DNA of 64,000 nt from positions 1 to 64,000 of the IMG/VR virus record IMGVR_UViG_3300002835_000043; one strand, 5' to 3'. Position 1 is the stretch's first letter; each line of letters starts with the position of its first letter. Origin of the DNA: a virus. The notes under the pieces are model-generated. The model had not been told where the DNA came from. It worked only from the letters and a program-made list of their open reading frames with translations, and made no database searches. The position numbers were made by a program, and so were the translations under genes. Of this stretch, positions 52,737-62,400 are shown piece after piece.

Positions 52737-53023
52737 TGCCGGGTGCTGCTAGAAAATTCGTAGATAGAGTTGGTGGTGGGATAGCATTGGGTTCTAGTAA
52801 TGTTTTTGTTAATAATATTATGATAGCACAAAGAGGCGATAGGGTTACACCACATCCCCCCTGCTGTTGTGGTGTTGGTTGTGGCTGTCAAGAGCACTGT
52901 AGTGCTAGTTTAATAGTGGCTTCTCCAAATGTTTTTGCAAATAATAAAAATGCAGTAAGACAAGGAGATCCAGCAACTTGCTTACACCCAATATCCGGTT
53001 CATCAAATGTTTTTATAAATTAA
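52736..53023 (+). CDS. PAAR-type spike tip protein (95 aa)
   Basis: Starts on the last base of the spike stop. I-A-Q-R-G-D-R-V-T-P-H-P-P (31-43) and V-R-Q-G-D-P-A-T-C-L-H-P (about 74-85) are the two PAAR half-motifs with G-D and metal-binding His/Cys, and S-S/P-N-V-F repeats give the three-sided cone. The middle, C-C-C-G-V-G-C-G-C-Q-E-H-C (44-56), is exceptionally rich in cysteine. The tip caps the beta-helix and sharpens it. Confidence 0.9.
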   Translation: MPGAARKFVDRVGGGIALGSSNVFVNNIMIAQRGDRVTPHPPCCCGVGCGCQEHCSASLIVASPNVFANNKNAVRQGDPATCLHPISGSSNVFIN

Positions 53024-53047
53024 TAAAAAGAAATATACATATTTAAA

Positions 53048-53422
53048 ATGATAGCAAAAGACATAGATTTAAACTTTAATATAAATCCAATAACTGGGGA
53101 TTTAAATAAAAAAACCGATGGAGATGCTCTTAAGCAATCTCTAAGAACTCTTCTTTTGTTAAGTTTATATGAAAAACCATTTAATACGGATTTAAATGCA
53201 AATATTAGAGGATTTTTATTTGAAAATTACCTAATAGATGGAGACATTGAATTAAAAAATAATATCATGAGAATTATAAAAAAATATGAACCAAGAGTAT
53301 CTTTAAAAAGTGTATTAGTTGCTGCTACTCCTGATCAAAATTCAATAGATATTACAGTAGAATATTATTTTACGGGAAATAAAGAAGAAACTTTAAGTTT
53401 CTCAATAGAGAGAACAAGATAA
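53048..53422 (+). CDS. 25: gp25 baseplate wedge protein
   Basis: A-K-D-I-D-L-N-F-N-I-N-P-I-T-G-D (3-18), A-L-K-Q-S-L-R-T-L-L-L (about 27-37), E-K-P-F-N-T-D-L-N-A-N-I-R-G-F-L-F-E (about 42-59) are the full gp25 pattern (E-K-P-F-x-P-x-x-G-x3-R), with the EPR-like E-P-R-V-S-L at about 91. gp25 is the sheath-initiating wedge protein, structurally related to lysozyme but not an enzyme. 124 residues, normal length. Followed directly by gp6. Confidence 0.93.
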   Translation: MIAKDIDLNFNINPITGDLNKKTDGDALKQSLRTLLLLSLYEKPFNTDLNANIRGFLFENYLIDGDIELKNNIMRIIKKYEPRVSLKSVLVAATPDQNSIDITVEYYFTGNKEETLSFSIERTR

Positions 53423-53423
53423 A

Positions 53424-55325
53424 ATGGAACAAAAAAGAGGCGATATTTCTAATTTAGATTTCGTATCAATCAAATCAAATTTGATTGACTTTTTAAACAA
53501 ACAATCAGAATTTTCTGGTTATTCGTTTGAAGGTTCTGCCTTTAATGTTCTCATGGATTTACTAGCATATAACACATATTATAATGCATTTTATAATAAT
53601 ATGGTTGTAAATGAAACATTTATTGATACAGCAGGAAAAAGATCATCTGTTGTTTCACTAGCAAAAAATTTAGGTTATGTTCCAAAATCAACAAAGGCAG
53701 CAACAGCAGTAATCAACATAAAATTGAGTCCAGAAAATTATACAAATGATATAATTACGAGAAATACTCAACTAACCGCAACAGACTCCAACAATAATAC
53801 CTTTACATTCGTAACAACAAAATCATATTCATTTGATCCAATAGAATTTGATGACACAACAGGCGAAACAACCAAATACGGAATAGTCGATGTTCCATTA
53901 ATTCAAGGTACATATACAACATTCACATCCATAATAGCAGATCCAAATCAAAAAATTTCGATACCATATGATGGTGTAGATCTCTCCACAATAAGAGCAT
54001 TTGTTTTGCAATCATTTACAAATCAAGAAGGTATCGAACAAGAATGGAAATTGGCTACAGATATAACAATGGTGAATAAAGATTCTAGAGTTTTCTTTAT
54101 TGAAGAATCTCCATCTGGAACATATGAAGCAACATTTGGTGATGGTGTATTTGGTAAGAAGTTAGAACAAGGAAATTTAGTAATCTTTGAATTTTTAGTT
54201 TCTTCCGGAAGTGCTGGAAATAATATAGGTTCTTCAGATTCAGTGAGTTTTTCATCGTTTAGTTTATCTGGATATGAAATAGAAACAGTTCAACCATCCA
54301 GTGGCGGTTCTGATAAAGAAGATATTGAAAGCATAAGAAGAAATGCTCTAAAAAACTATTCAAATGAAGAAAGAGCAGTTACTGCAAGTGATTACGAGAG
54401 TTTGATTCTTAAAAATTACAACAATATTGAATCTATTCGATGTTGGGGTGGTGAACAAAATAATCCACCACAATATGGAAAAGTTTTTGCCTCAATAAAA
54501 CCATATAATAGTTCCGTACTATCAATACAAGAAAAGAAGCAAATAGTAGATTCTATCCTAAGAAATAGATCTATGGCTGGTATTACTTTAGAAATTTTAG
54601 ATCCAGATATCCTGTACTTAAATCTTTTAGTTAATGCAAAATATGATCCAACATCAACAAGAGATTCTGAAACAAAAATCAAAGAAGTTATTAATACTAA
54701 GATAAGAGAATACGCTGTACAGAATTTTAAAGGATTTGATGATGATTATTATTCATCTGATTTAATTCCAGAACTATTAAAATTTCATCCAAGCATAGTT
54801 GGTGCTTCTACAAGCGTAACTATGGAAAAAAGAATATACCCAGAATTAACAAAGAAAATTACACATACAATTGATTTTGGAAATGAATTATATCACCCAA
54901 GAGCATGTTATGATGTTCCAGTTGTCGAAAGTTCATACTTTAAGATGTATGTAATACAAAATTCAGCATTAGTGGAAAAAATATGTTATTTTGATGATGA
55001 TGGTGATGGAAACATGAGAATTTATACAACAGATAATAAAAACAACAAAATTTACATAAACAATAAAGCAGGAAAAGTTGATTACAAAACTGGAATAATA
55101 ACACTAACAGATTTAACAGTTTCATCATTCGTTAACGCACAAAACTATATTTACTTCATTGCAACACCAAATGATGCAGATGTATTTACCGATTATGACA
55201 CGATATTATCTTTTGATACATCCATTAATAGAAATGTTTCAATAACCTTACTGCCAGTTTACAAAAACTCATTAAACAACGCATCTTATTCTACTAGAAA
55301 TAGTTCTAATTACACATCTGGTTAA
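53424..55325 (+). CDS. 6: gp6 baseplate wedge protein
   Basis: The first 100 residues (F-S-G-Y-S-F-E-G-S-A-F-N-V-L-M-D-L-L-A-Y-N-T-Y-Y at about 31-54) and R-S-S-V-V-S-L-A-K-N-L-G-Y match gp6/J-like baseplate proteins, as do E-R-A-V-T-A-S-D-Y-E (about 312-321) and the Y-G-K-V-F-A-S-I-K-P core. Length 633 is near T4 gp6 (660). It forms the ring of the wedges with gp25, gp53 and gp7. Confidence 0.93.
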   Translation: MEQKRGDISNLDFVSIKSNLIDFLNKQSEFSGYSFEGSAFNVLMDLLAYNTYYNAFYNNMVVNETFIDTAGKRSSVVSLAKNLGYVPKSTKAATAVINIKLSPENYTNDIITRNTQLTATDSNNNTFTFVTTKSYSFDPIEFDDTTGETTKYGIVDVPLIQGTYTTFTSIIADPNQKISIPYDGVDLSTIRAFVLQSFTNQEGIEQEWKLATDITMVNKDSRVFFIEESPSGTYEATFGDGVFGKKLEQGNLVIFEFLVSSGSAGNNIGSSDSVSFSSFSLSGYEIETVQPSSGGSDKEDIESIRRNALKNYSNEERAVTASDYESLILKNYNNIESIRCWGGEQNNPPQYGKVFASIKPYNSSVLSIQEKKQIVDSILRNRSMAGITLEILDPDILYLNLLVNAKYDPTSTRDSETKIKEVINTKIREYAVQNFKGFDDDYYSSDLIPELLKFHPSIVGASTSVTMEKRIYPELTKKITHTIDFGNELYHPRACYDVPVVESSYFKMYVIQNSALVEKICYFDDDGDGNMRIYTTDNKNNKIYINNKAGKVDYKTGIITLTDLTVSSFVNAQNYIYFIATPNDADVFTDYDTILSFDTSINRNVSITLLPVYKNSLNNASYSTRNSSNYTSG

Positions 55326-55327
55326 AC

Positions 55328-57172
55328 ATGTTACAAGTAGAAATCATATATCCTCAACAAGATTCAACTGTTTATAGTGACGAATTAAAATTTCGTTATA
55401 AAGTTTTAAACAATTTAGAAAAATATAAACTCAGTAAAATTGTTTTCATAGTAAATGATACCGAAGAAATAACAACTACTGTAAGCAATGAATACACTTT
55501 TGATTCTCTCAAATCTGGTACATATGAAATAAAAGGATATCTATTAAATAAAAATAACATAAAAATAGATGAAACGGATTTCTCTGTAAAATTTAATGTA
55601 GTTACTGAAAAATTTGAATCAAAAAATCCAACATGGTCATTTGCTAAAACAAAACTACCACAATTTATACAAGAAGATTATAAAACATTTTCAAGATTTA
55701 TAGAAGCATATTACGAATGGCTACACAAATCTAATAATCCAATTTTTGCACCATTCACATCTGAACAATTTGCTGATGTAGATACCACTCCAGAAGTTTT
55801 CTTATCAAATTTTAGAATACAATATTTAAACGATTTTCCAGATAATATATTGACATCTGGTGATAAAAATATAAAAACAATAATTAAAAATATAAAACAA
55901 TTTTACAGATCTAAAGGTTCTGAAAAGTCCTTTAGATTTTTATTTAGATTACTGTATAACACTTATGTTGATTTTTATTATCCACGAACCGATTTGATAA
56001 AGGGTTCGGGTAATTTGTGGGTAGAGAATGTTGGTATGAAAGTAAAAAATATAGAATTAAAGACTGCATTTTTACTAAAAAACTCTTTAATATATCAATT
56101 AGATGCCAGCGGAAATATAACTGCTTCCGCAAGAGTTGTAGAAGTTAGTGTACAAAGAGTAACAAATATGGATTTAATTGAACTTTTTGTAGCAAATGTT
56201 GTTGGTGAATTTGATGGAGATAAACAAGTTTATAGTGATATGCTAATTGATGGTAAGAGAAAACAAGTATCAATGGATCTTTTACCAGTTGTTACTAGTG
56301 TTGATATAACAAGTAAAGCTTTACGAGTTGGTGATCCTGTTTATTTGCTCGACTCCACAGATTCTATAAGTGGAACTGGTTTTTATGCAGTAATACAAGA
56401 AGTAGATTTTAAAGGTAAAGTAAAAAGATTACAAATAATTGATTCTGGTTATAATTATTCAGGTACACATTTACTTCACAAAAAAAATCAAAATGGCTCT
56501 TACACACCAATATCAGGAACTTATGAAATAGGAGTCATGACAAGATATCCTGGATATTATAAGACAATATCATCTTCTCCCTCCTCTAGAGGCAAATTAC
56601 ACGATAATAGAAAGTACCAAGAACTTTCTTATGTGTTAAAGGTTGAAGAAAATATAATAAATTATGCCGATATAGTCAAGAGGTTGGTACATCCAGCAGG
56701 TGTTGGGTTATTTGGTAGTTACCTTGTTAAAAGAGATGAACAGATCGATGTAAGTAGTTCAACAACTACAAATTTATATTATCAAGGATTTATAGGTAAT
56801 TACCTACCATATACATTCAATACTATAAAAAATTTAAGAAATGATTCTTATCCGAATGCCGATCCTATTCTTTATCCATCGGGTATGACAGATTTGTATC
56901 CTTCTGGATTTAATCCAAATCAAACCATTCCTGATGAGGATGAAGCAACACAAGAACATTTAGCAGGGATTGAAAGAAAAAATTCCGGTGTTAATGATTT
57001 GGTTTTTATTTATAAACCAGATGTATCAGATAAAAATCAAATAAATGAGTATTGGATTGTTTTTCCAAATCCAAATACACTACTAAATAATTCTGATAAC
57101 GCAGTTGGAGAAATAGTAATAAGAGATTTCTTAAAAATACCAATAACAGATTTAACACAAAGTACTAACTAA
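55328..57172 (+). CDS. Baseplate wedge protein, gp7-like (614 aa)
   Basis: An immunoglobulin-like N-terminal domain (about 1-95, with T-Y-E-I-K-G-Y-L-L) precedes F-A-K-T-K-L-P-Q-F-I-Q-E-D-Y (about 103-116), Y-E-W-L, and N-I-K-Q-F-Y-R-S-K-G-S-E-K-S-F-R-F-L-F-R (split here by eye at 188-207), which is a conserved core of T4-like wedge proteins in phages of the cyanophage type. Its place between gp6 and gp8 fits gp7. T4 gp7 is much longer (about 1,030), so homology is partial at most. Confidence 0.75.
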   Translation: MLQVEIIYPQQDSTVYSDELKFRYKVLNNLEKYKLSKIVFIVNDTEEITTTVSNEYTFDSLKSGTYEIKGYLLNKNNIKIDETDFSVKFNVVTEKFESKNPTWSFAKTKLPQFIQEDYKTFSRFIEAYYEWLHKSNNPIFAPFTSEQFADVDTTPEVFLSNFRIQYLNDFPDNILTSGDKNIKTIIKNIKQFYRSKGSEKSFRFLFRLLYNTYVDFYYPRTDLIKGSGNLWVENVGMKVKNIELKTAFLLKNSLIYQLDASGNITASARVVEVSVQRVTNMDLIELFVANVVGEFDGDKQVYSDMLIDGKRKQVSMDLLPVVTSVDITSKALRVGDPVYLLDSTDSISGTGFYAVIQEVDFKGKVKRLQIIDSGYNYSGTHLLHKKNQNGSYTPISGTYEIGVMTRYPGYYKTISSSPSSRGKLHDNRKYQELSYVLKVEENIINYADIVKRLVHPAGVGLFGSYLVKRDEQIDVSSSTTTNLYYQGFIGNYLPYTFNTIKNLRNDSYPNADPILYPSGMTDLYPSGFNPNQTIPDEDEATQEHLAGIERKNSGVNDLVFIYKPDVSDKNQINEYWIVFPNPNTLLNNSDNAVGEIVIRDFLKIPITDLTQSTN

Positions 57173-57173
57173 A

Positions 57174-59459
57174 ATGCTAAAAACCAACTTAAAAAATTCA
57201 TTAATACAGTCTTTTTATGACAAATTTTCCGCATTTTCAAATATAAAAAATTATCTCTTTATTGGTAAAGTTACTGAATGGGATAACGAAACTCTTCCCC
57301 CAACAGCAGACGATTCTCTCAATGAAGAACTAGAGGCATGGAGAAACATGCTACTTTGCAAGTCATTGAATTCTGATGATGTTGCATTTGTAATAAGAAG
57401 AATTAATTGGGAATATAATAAAGTTTTTTCACAATATGATGATGTGATTGAATTGTATTCCGAAACAAATAATTATGATTTTTATGTTTATACTTCTGGT
57501 AAAAATGTTTATAAATGTATTTCAAATAATAATGGTTCGTTCTCTCAATATGAACCATCAGGAACTAGTACTGATGACATAATAACCCAAGATGGTTATA
57601 TTTGGAAATATATGTATTCTGTTAGACCAGAATTAGAAGATTTTATAACGGAGGAATATATTCCTGTAGAATTGCTAGACGAACTATTTTACACCGATCA
57701 ACGATCTCTGCAATTAACAGTTCAACAAGATGCAAAACAAAATAAAAATGGTGCAATCACTTCGATACAAGTAACTCAAACTGGTGCATCATATCCATTC
57801 GCTATTGACTATGTAACAAATCCCGAAGCTCAAATTTTTCATGTTGTACAAGAAACTGTTAATGTTGGTAGTTTTACTATAAAACTAAACCCATTGTCCG
57901 ATATAAGTAGAATTAATGATATTTATAAAAATGATTATGTTGTTTATATTTATTCTGGAACTGGTTCAGGTCAAGTTAGAAAAATAACAGCATATAATGG
58001 TGAATCTTGTATTGCAACTGTTAGTGAAGCATTTACTGAACAAATAACAACTGATTCATATTATAAAATTTTACCAAGAATAGAAATAATAGGTGACGGT
58101 AGAAATGCAGTTGCAATTCCAATTTTAAATCCTTTGACAAAAATGATAGAAAGTGTAACCATCTTAAATGGTGGTGAAAATTATCGAAAAGCAATTGTAG
58201 AAATAAAATCAAAACGAACTAATGATATTGATTTAACAAAAGCAAGAGCAATATTAGCACCAGTTAATGGTCATGGTTATTCTTCTATTATTGAATTAGG
58301 TTGTAAAGATTTAATGATAAAATCATATTTTGATAAAGAAGAAATTCAAGACAATAATTTTTACAATGATTATAGACAAGTTGGTTTGATACAAGATATA
58401 GAATTATTAAATGAAATCACCCCAAAACAAAAATATACTCTTGATATTGAAAATTTAAATGCAACAACAGCATTGACATTGGGTGGAAATTATTCAACAT
58501 TTGTAAGTGTTTTACAGAGCAATCCCAACTTAATAGTAAAACAAGGATCCGATGACAACATCAGTCAAGCACAAGGAACTTATTTAAGTTTTGATTCTAC
58601 AACCGAAACATTAATACTAAAAACTGTAAATGGTAAATTTATGAATTATCCATCATCTACAGTATATCCACTAGTAATAGAGGATTATCCAACAACAGGA
58701 ACCGACACATATTATACATCAGTGAATGTTTTAAATTGTGCTCCTTTAAATTATTATAGTGATTTAACATTCAAATTGGATGATACTATTTTAGGAGAAG
58801 ATTCAAAAACAACAGGTACTGTAGTTGATTGGAAACCTACTTTCTTTGGCACTGACGGTAAATTAGTTGTAACAGATGTAAATGGTTCTTTTGATGAATC
58901 ATATTATAATGATTCTGGAGATTTAATAAATGGAGAAAGAATAATAGCATTCTCTGCTGTGAATATGACATCTGGTATTTCAGGATTTAATGAGAATAAA
59001 GTTGGTATTATTAAGAATATTTCAAAAGCAGGATTAACAGAGGGTAAAACCAGTTATAGAACCACAACTGCTTTAACATTAAGATCTGTAAACAATCCAA
59101 TAACAGATACTTTTTCAGAAACAGATTTTTCAGAAGATGATATTATAAAACAAGAGACATCTGGTGCTACTGGTATTGTAGTTTCATGGAAACTTTCAGA
59201 TGATAAAACCACTGGTACTTTGTTACTGACTGGAGTTGATGGTGCTTTTGATCCAACCCCAACATCAGGACAAAGAATATTGAAATTGGTAGGTGGTTCA
59301 TATACATCAACTTATAAAGATTTTAATGTTGGAATTTACGATATCAAGTTACCAGAAGTTTCTAGGTATTCTGGTAAAATGTTATACATAGAAAATATAA
59401 GACCAGTTGTTCGTGGTGATGATCAAATGGAAGAATTTAAAATAATAATAGGACTCTGA
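57174..59459 (+). CDS. 8: gp8-like baseplate wedge protein (761 aa)
   Basis: N-I-K-N-Y-L-F-I-G-K-V-T-E-W (about 24-37), L-C-K-S-L-N-S-D-D-V-A-F-V-I-R-R-I-N-W (about 63-81), and G-Y-I-W-K-Y-M-Y-S-V (about 141-150) are the conserved N-terminal motifs of gp8 in T4-like phages. The protein is over twice as long as T4 gp8 (334); the second half is beta-rich with repeated domains (G-T-V-V-D-W-K near 548 and G-I-V-V-S-W-K near 675), a duplication likely used for fibre or neighbour attachment. Confidence 0.87.
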   Translation: MLKTNLKNSLIQSFYDKFSAFSNIKNYLFIGKVTEWDNETLPPTADDSLNEELEAWRNMLLCKSLNSDDVAFVIRRINWEYNKVFSQYDDVIELYSETNNYDFYVYTSGKNVYKCISNNNGSFSQYEPSGTSTDDIITQDGYIWKYMYSVRPELEDFITEEYIPVELLDELFYTDQRSLQLTVQQDAKQNKNGAITSIQVTQTGASYPFAIDYVTNPEAQIFHVVQETVNVGSFTIKLNPLSDISRINDIYKNDYVVYIYSGTGSGQVRKITAYNGESCIATVSEAFTEQITTDSYYKILPRIEIIGDGRNAVAIPILNPLTKMIESVTILNGGENYRKAIVEIKSKRTNDIDLTKARAILAPVNGHGYSSIIELGCKDLMIKSYFDKEEIQDNNFYNDYRQVGLIQDIELLNEITPKQKYTLDIENLNATTALTLGGNYSTFVSVLQSNPNLIVKQGSDDNISQAQGTYLSFDSTTETLILKTVNGKFMNYPSSTVYPLVIEDYPTTGTDTYYTSVNVLNCAPLNYYSDLTFKLDDTILGEDSKTTGTVVDWKPTFFGTDGKLVVTDVNGSFDESYYNDSGDLINGERIIAFSAVNMTSGISGFNENKVGIIKNISKAGLTEGKTSYRTTTALTLRSVNNPITDTFSETDFSEDDIIKQETSGATGIVVSWKLSDDKTTGTLLLTGVDGAFDPTPTSGQRILKLVGGSYTSTYKDFNVGIYDIKLPEVSRYSGKMLYIENIRPVVRGDDQMEEFKIIIGL

Positions 59460-59468
59460 GGTAATTAA

Positions 59469-62400
59469 ATGGCATATAAACACACAGATATACTTTCCGG
59501 TTCGCCTTATTACGACGATTTTGCCGATACAAAGAATTTTTTAAGAATTCTTTTTAAACCGGGCTATTCTGTTCAAGCAAGAGAACTAACTCAATTACAA
59601 ACACTATTACAAAATCAAGTATCAAAACTTGGTAGCCATGTATTTAAAAATGGTAGTCTTGTATATGGTGGTGTTTCTACACTTACTGAGTGTAAGTTCC
59701 TCAGAGTAAAACAAACTGATATAAATCATGAGGATCTAAGAGGTAAGGTCATATCAGACACCAGCAGCACAGATGTTCTTGGATCCACAACAGCAAGTAA
59801 AGCAAAAATTGTTTATACTCTACCAGAAGTTATAGGAACAGACGAATATACAATTTTATTCTTACAGTATCTAACTGGAAATGAATTGAACAATGCACAA
59901 AGATTGTTCATAGGTTCTACTGTCCAATCCATAACAGTAAAATCAACAACAGTTGATACTTCAATTCCTGTTTCTGGTTCAGCAAGTCTTGTTTCTGTTG
60001 AAGAAGGTATATTTTATGTTGATGGTTTCTTCGTAAACAATACAAAACAAACAACTTCACTTTATAAATTAGATTCAACATCTGGATTTAGAGATTTTTC
60101 AACACCAACAAACAGAGTTGGATTCTCATTAAATAGAATAACTGTAGACGCAACCGAAGACGAAACATTAAAAGATCCTGCAAATGGTTCATATAATTTT
60201 AATGCACCCGGAGCAGATAGATATGTTATAGAGTTGAATTTGACATCATATGTTTTTGATGATAAAGAAACAAAACCAGAAGAATATTCAACAGAAGATT
60301 TTATTGAACTTGCAAGAACAGTAAATGGTAAATTGGATTTCGTAAGAAGAACTCCAACATATTCCGATTTGCTTGAAATATTTGCTAGAAGAACTTATGA
60401 TGAATCTGGTTCTTATACAGTTAAACCATTTGGTCTAGAACTCAAAAATCATATTCGTTCTGATAAATTTAAGTTTGTAGTTTCACGATATCTTGGTGAT
60501 ATCACAAAACCAATATCATCATCAGTTCAAGATACATTTAGTTATTCCTCAGAAACTGGCAATTTACCACCATTTCCAAATGATATATTAAAGGTTTATG
60601 ATGAAACTACTGCAAAAACATCTCTTTTGGATATTGTAAATGTTAGCGCAAGTTCAGATAGTCCATACGCAACAATTACAGCAAAATATCAAGAAACAGA
60701 CATAAATGATGTATTGACGATAGGATTGAACACAAAGTTTTATCTTTTTAGAAAAGGTAATGCAGTTCCTGAAGGTGGCGTTTTCTATGCAGTAGTCAAT
60801 GTACAAGATACTCCAATAGTAACAATTGATCAAGATGAAACAGGAACATATACATTAACAGATACACCAAAAGGATCAGAAGATAAGTTTGTTTTATCAG
60901 TACAACCAGGCAAAGCATATGTTTATGGTTATGAGTTTGAAAATATTAACAATACAAATATATCAATAGATAAACCAAGAGATACTGTATTTTTAAATAA
61001 TTATGAAGTAAACGCAAATGTTGGAAATTATTTCGTCGCAACAACAACTCTTGGTGCAGATGGTTTGTATAAATTTAATGATTATTCTTCTTCATTGAAC
61101 ATAAATGAATTCCCACCAGTAAAGTTGAAGGGTCAATTTGTTGAAATCAATTTACCAAAGGTAGAAGAACAAGAAGCATCATTACCTGTAAAATATTGGT
61201 CACCTTTGTTTGCTTCAGAACATACAAATTACTCAAGTATATTGTTCTTGGAACCAAATTCCGAAGCAGGTGGTCTTGCATTATTAAAGGAATTGCCAAC
61301 AGGTTCAACTACATATGGTCTTATTAGACCAGAAGAAACAACAGATACTAGAAAGAAAACTATAGGACAAAAAGTATCTGCAACAAATAGTATTTACTAC
61401 AATATAAACAAATCATCATTTGCAACTGAAAATAATATAAGCAGATTGGTATTCACTGAGCCATATCACGGTAATTTTAGAACAGCATATGGTCAAGATG
61501 GTAATGCTGATCTTGATGATCAATTTGGCACTGATGAATATAGAGATACTACAAAAAATTATGTCTATCAAGTTGACTATAAGAATATAAAAAATGCAAT
61601 TCCAGATGAACCAACATCTGCAGAAATTTTAAATTATATTACTGTAAAGAAAGCAGAAACTAGAAGATGGGTTCCTGCTGGTTCTTCAGGCGTAACTAGT
61701 GGAAGTGCATTATATATCAAACAAGGAACAGGAAATATAGTATTCGGTTCAGGTGCAACAAGAGGATTCTCATTACCAGGATCAAATATTACAGATGGTG
61801 TAGGAGAAGAATCTGGTGTAGTATTTAATCCAGAAGTTGGTAGTGATATTTCCTATGGAAGTAGTATTGAAACTGTTCAAATACAAAATAATATTGTTCA
61901 AATAACACTAACAAAGGCAACAGGAGTTGAGGATTGTTCACAAACAAATCCACCAACTGCAACTGATGGTTTTGGTAAATATCGTATTGGTGATCTCATA
62001 ACTCAAGTTTATGATACGGTTGGTGGAAGCACAAGAGAAGCAACAGGTATAGTTTTAGCAGTTAGTGAAAGTCCAGATGCTGGTAATTATAAAATTTATG
62101 TTGAAATGAAAGGTAGTGATGATTTTGTTACAAATGTAAATCCAAATCCAGCACTCTATTCTAATGTTGGCTTGTTATATGCACCATGTGCTTGCTATGC
62201 TATCAAGGGAGTAGTAGTTTTAGACAACTCAACTTGTGGTGAATTTACAACAATTAAATTTACCGAATCTGCAATTTATGGTGAATATACTGCTGGTAAC
62301 AGAGTATTCCAATTTGATGTAAACAGTTTACCAATTGATAGTTTAACACCACCAACAAATTTTGTTTCATCGAAGTGTGTAGCAAAAGGAACTGTTGTAT

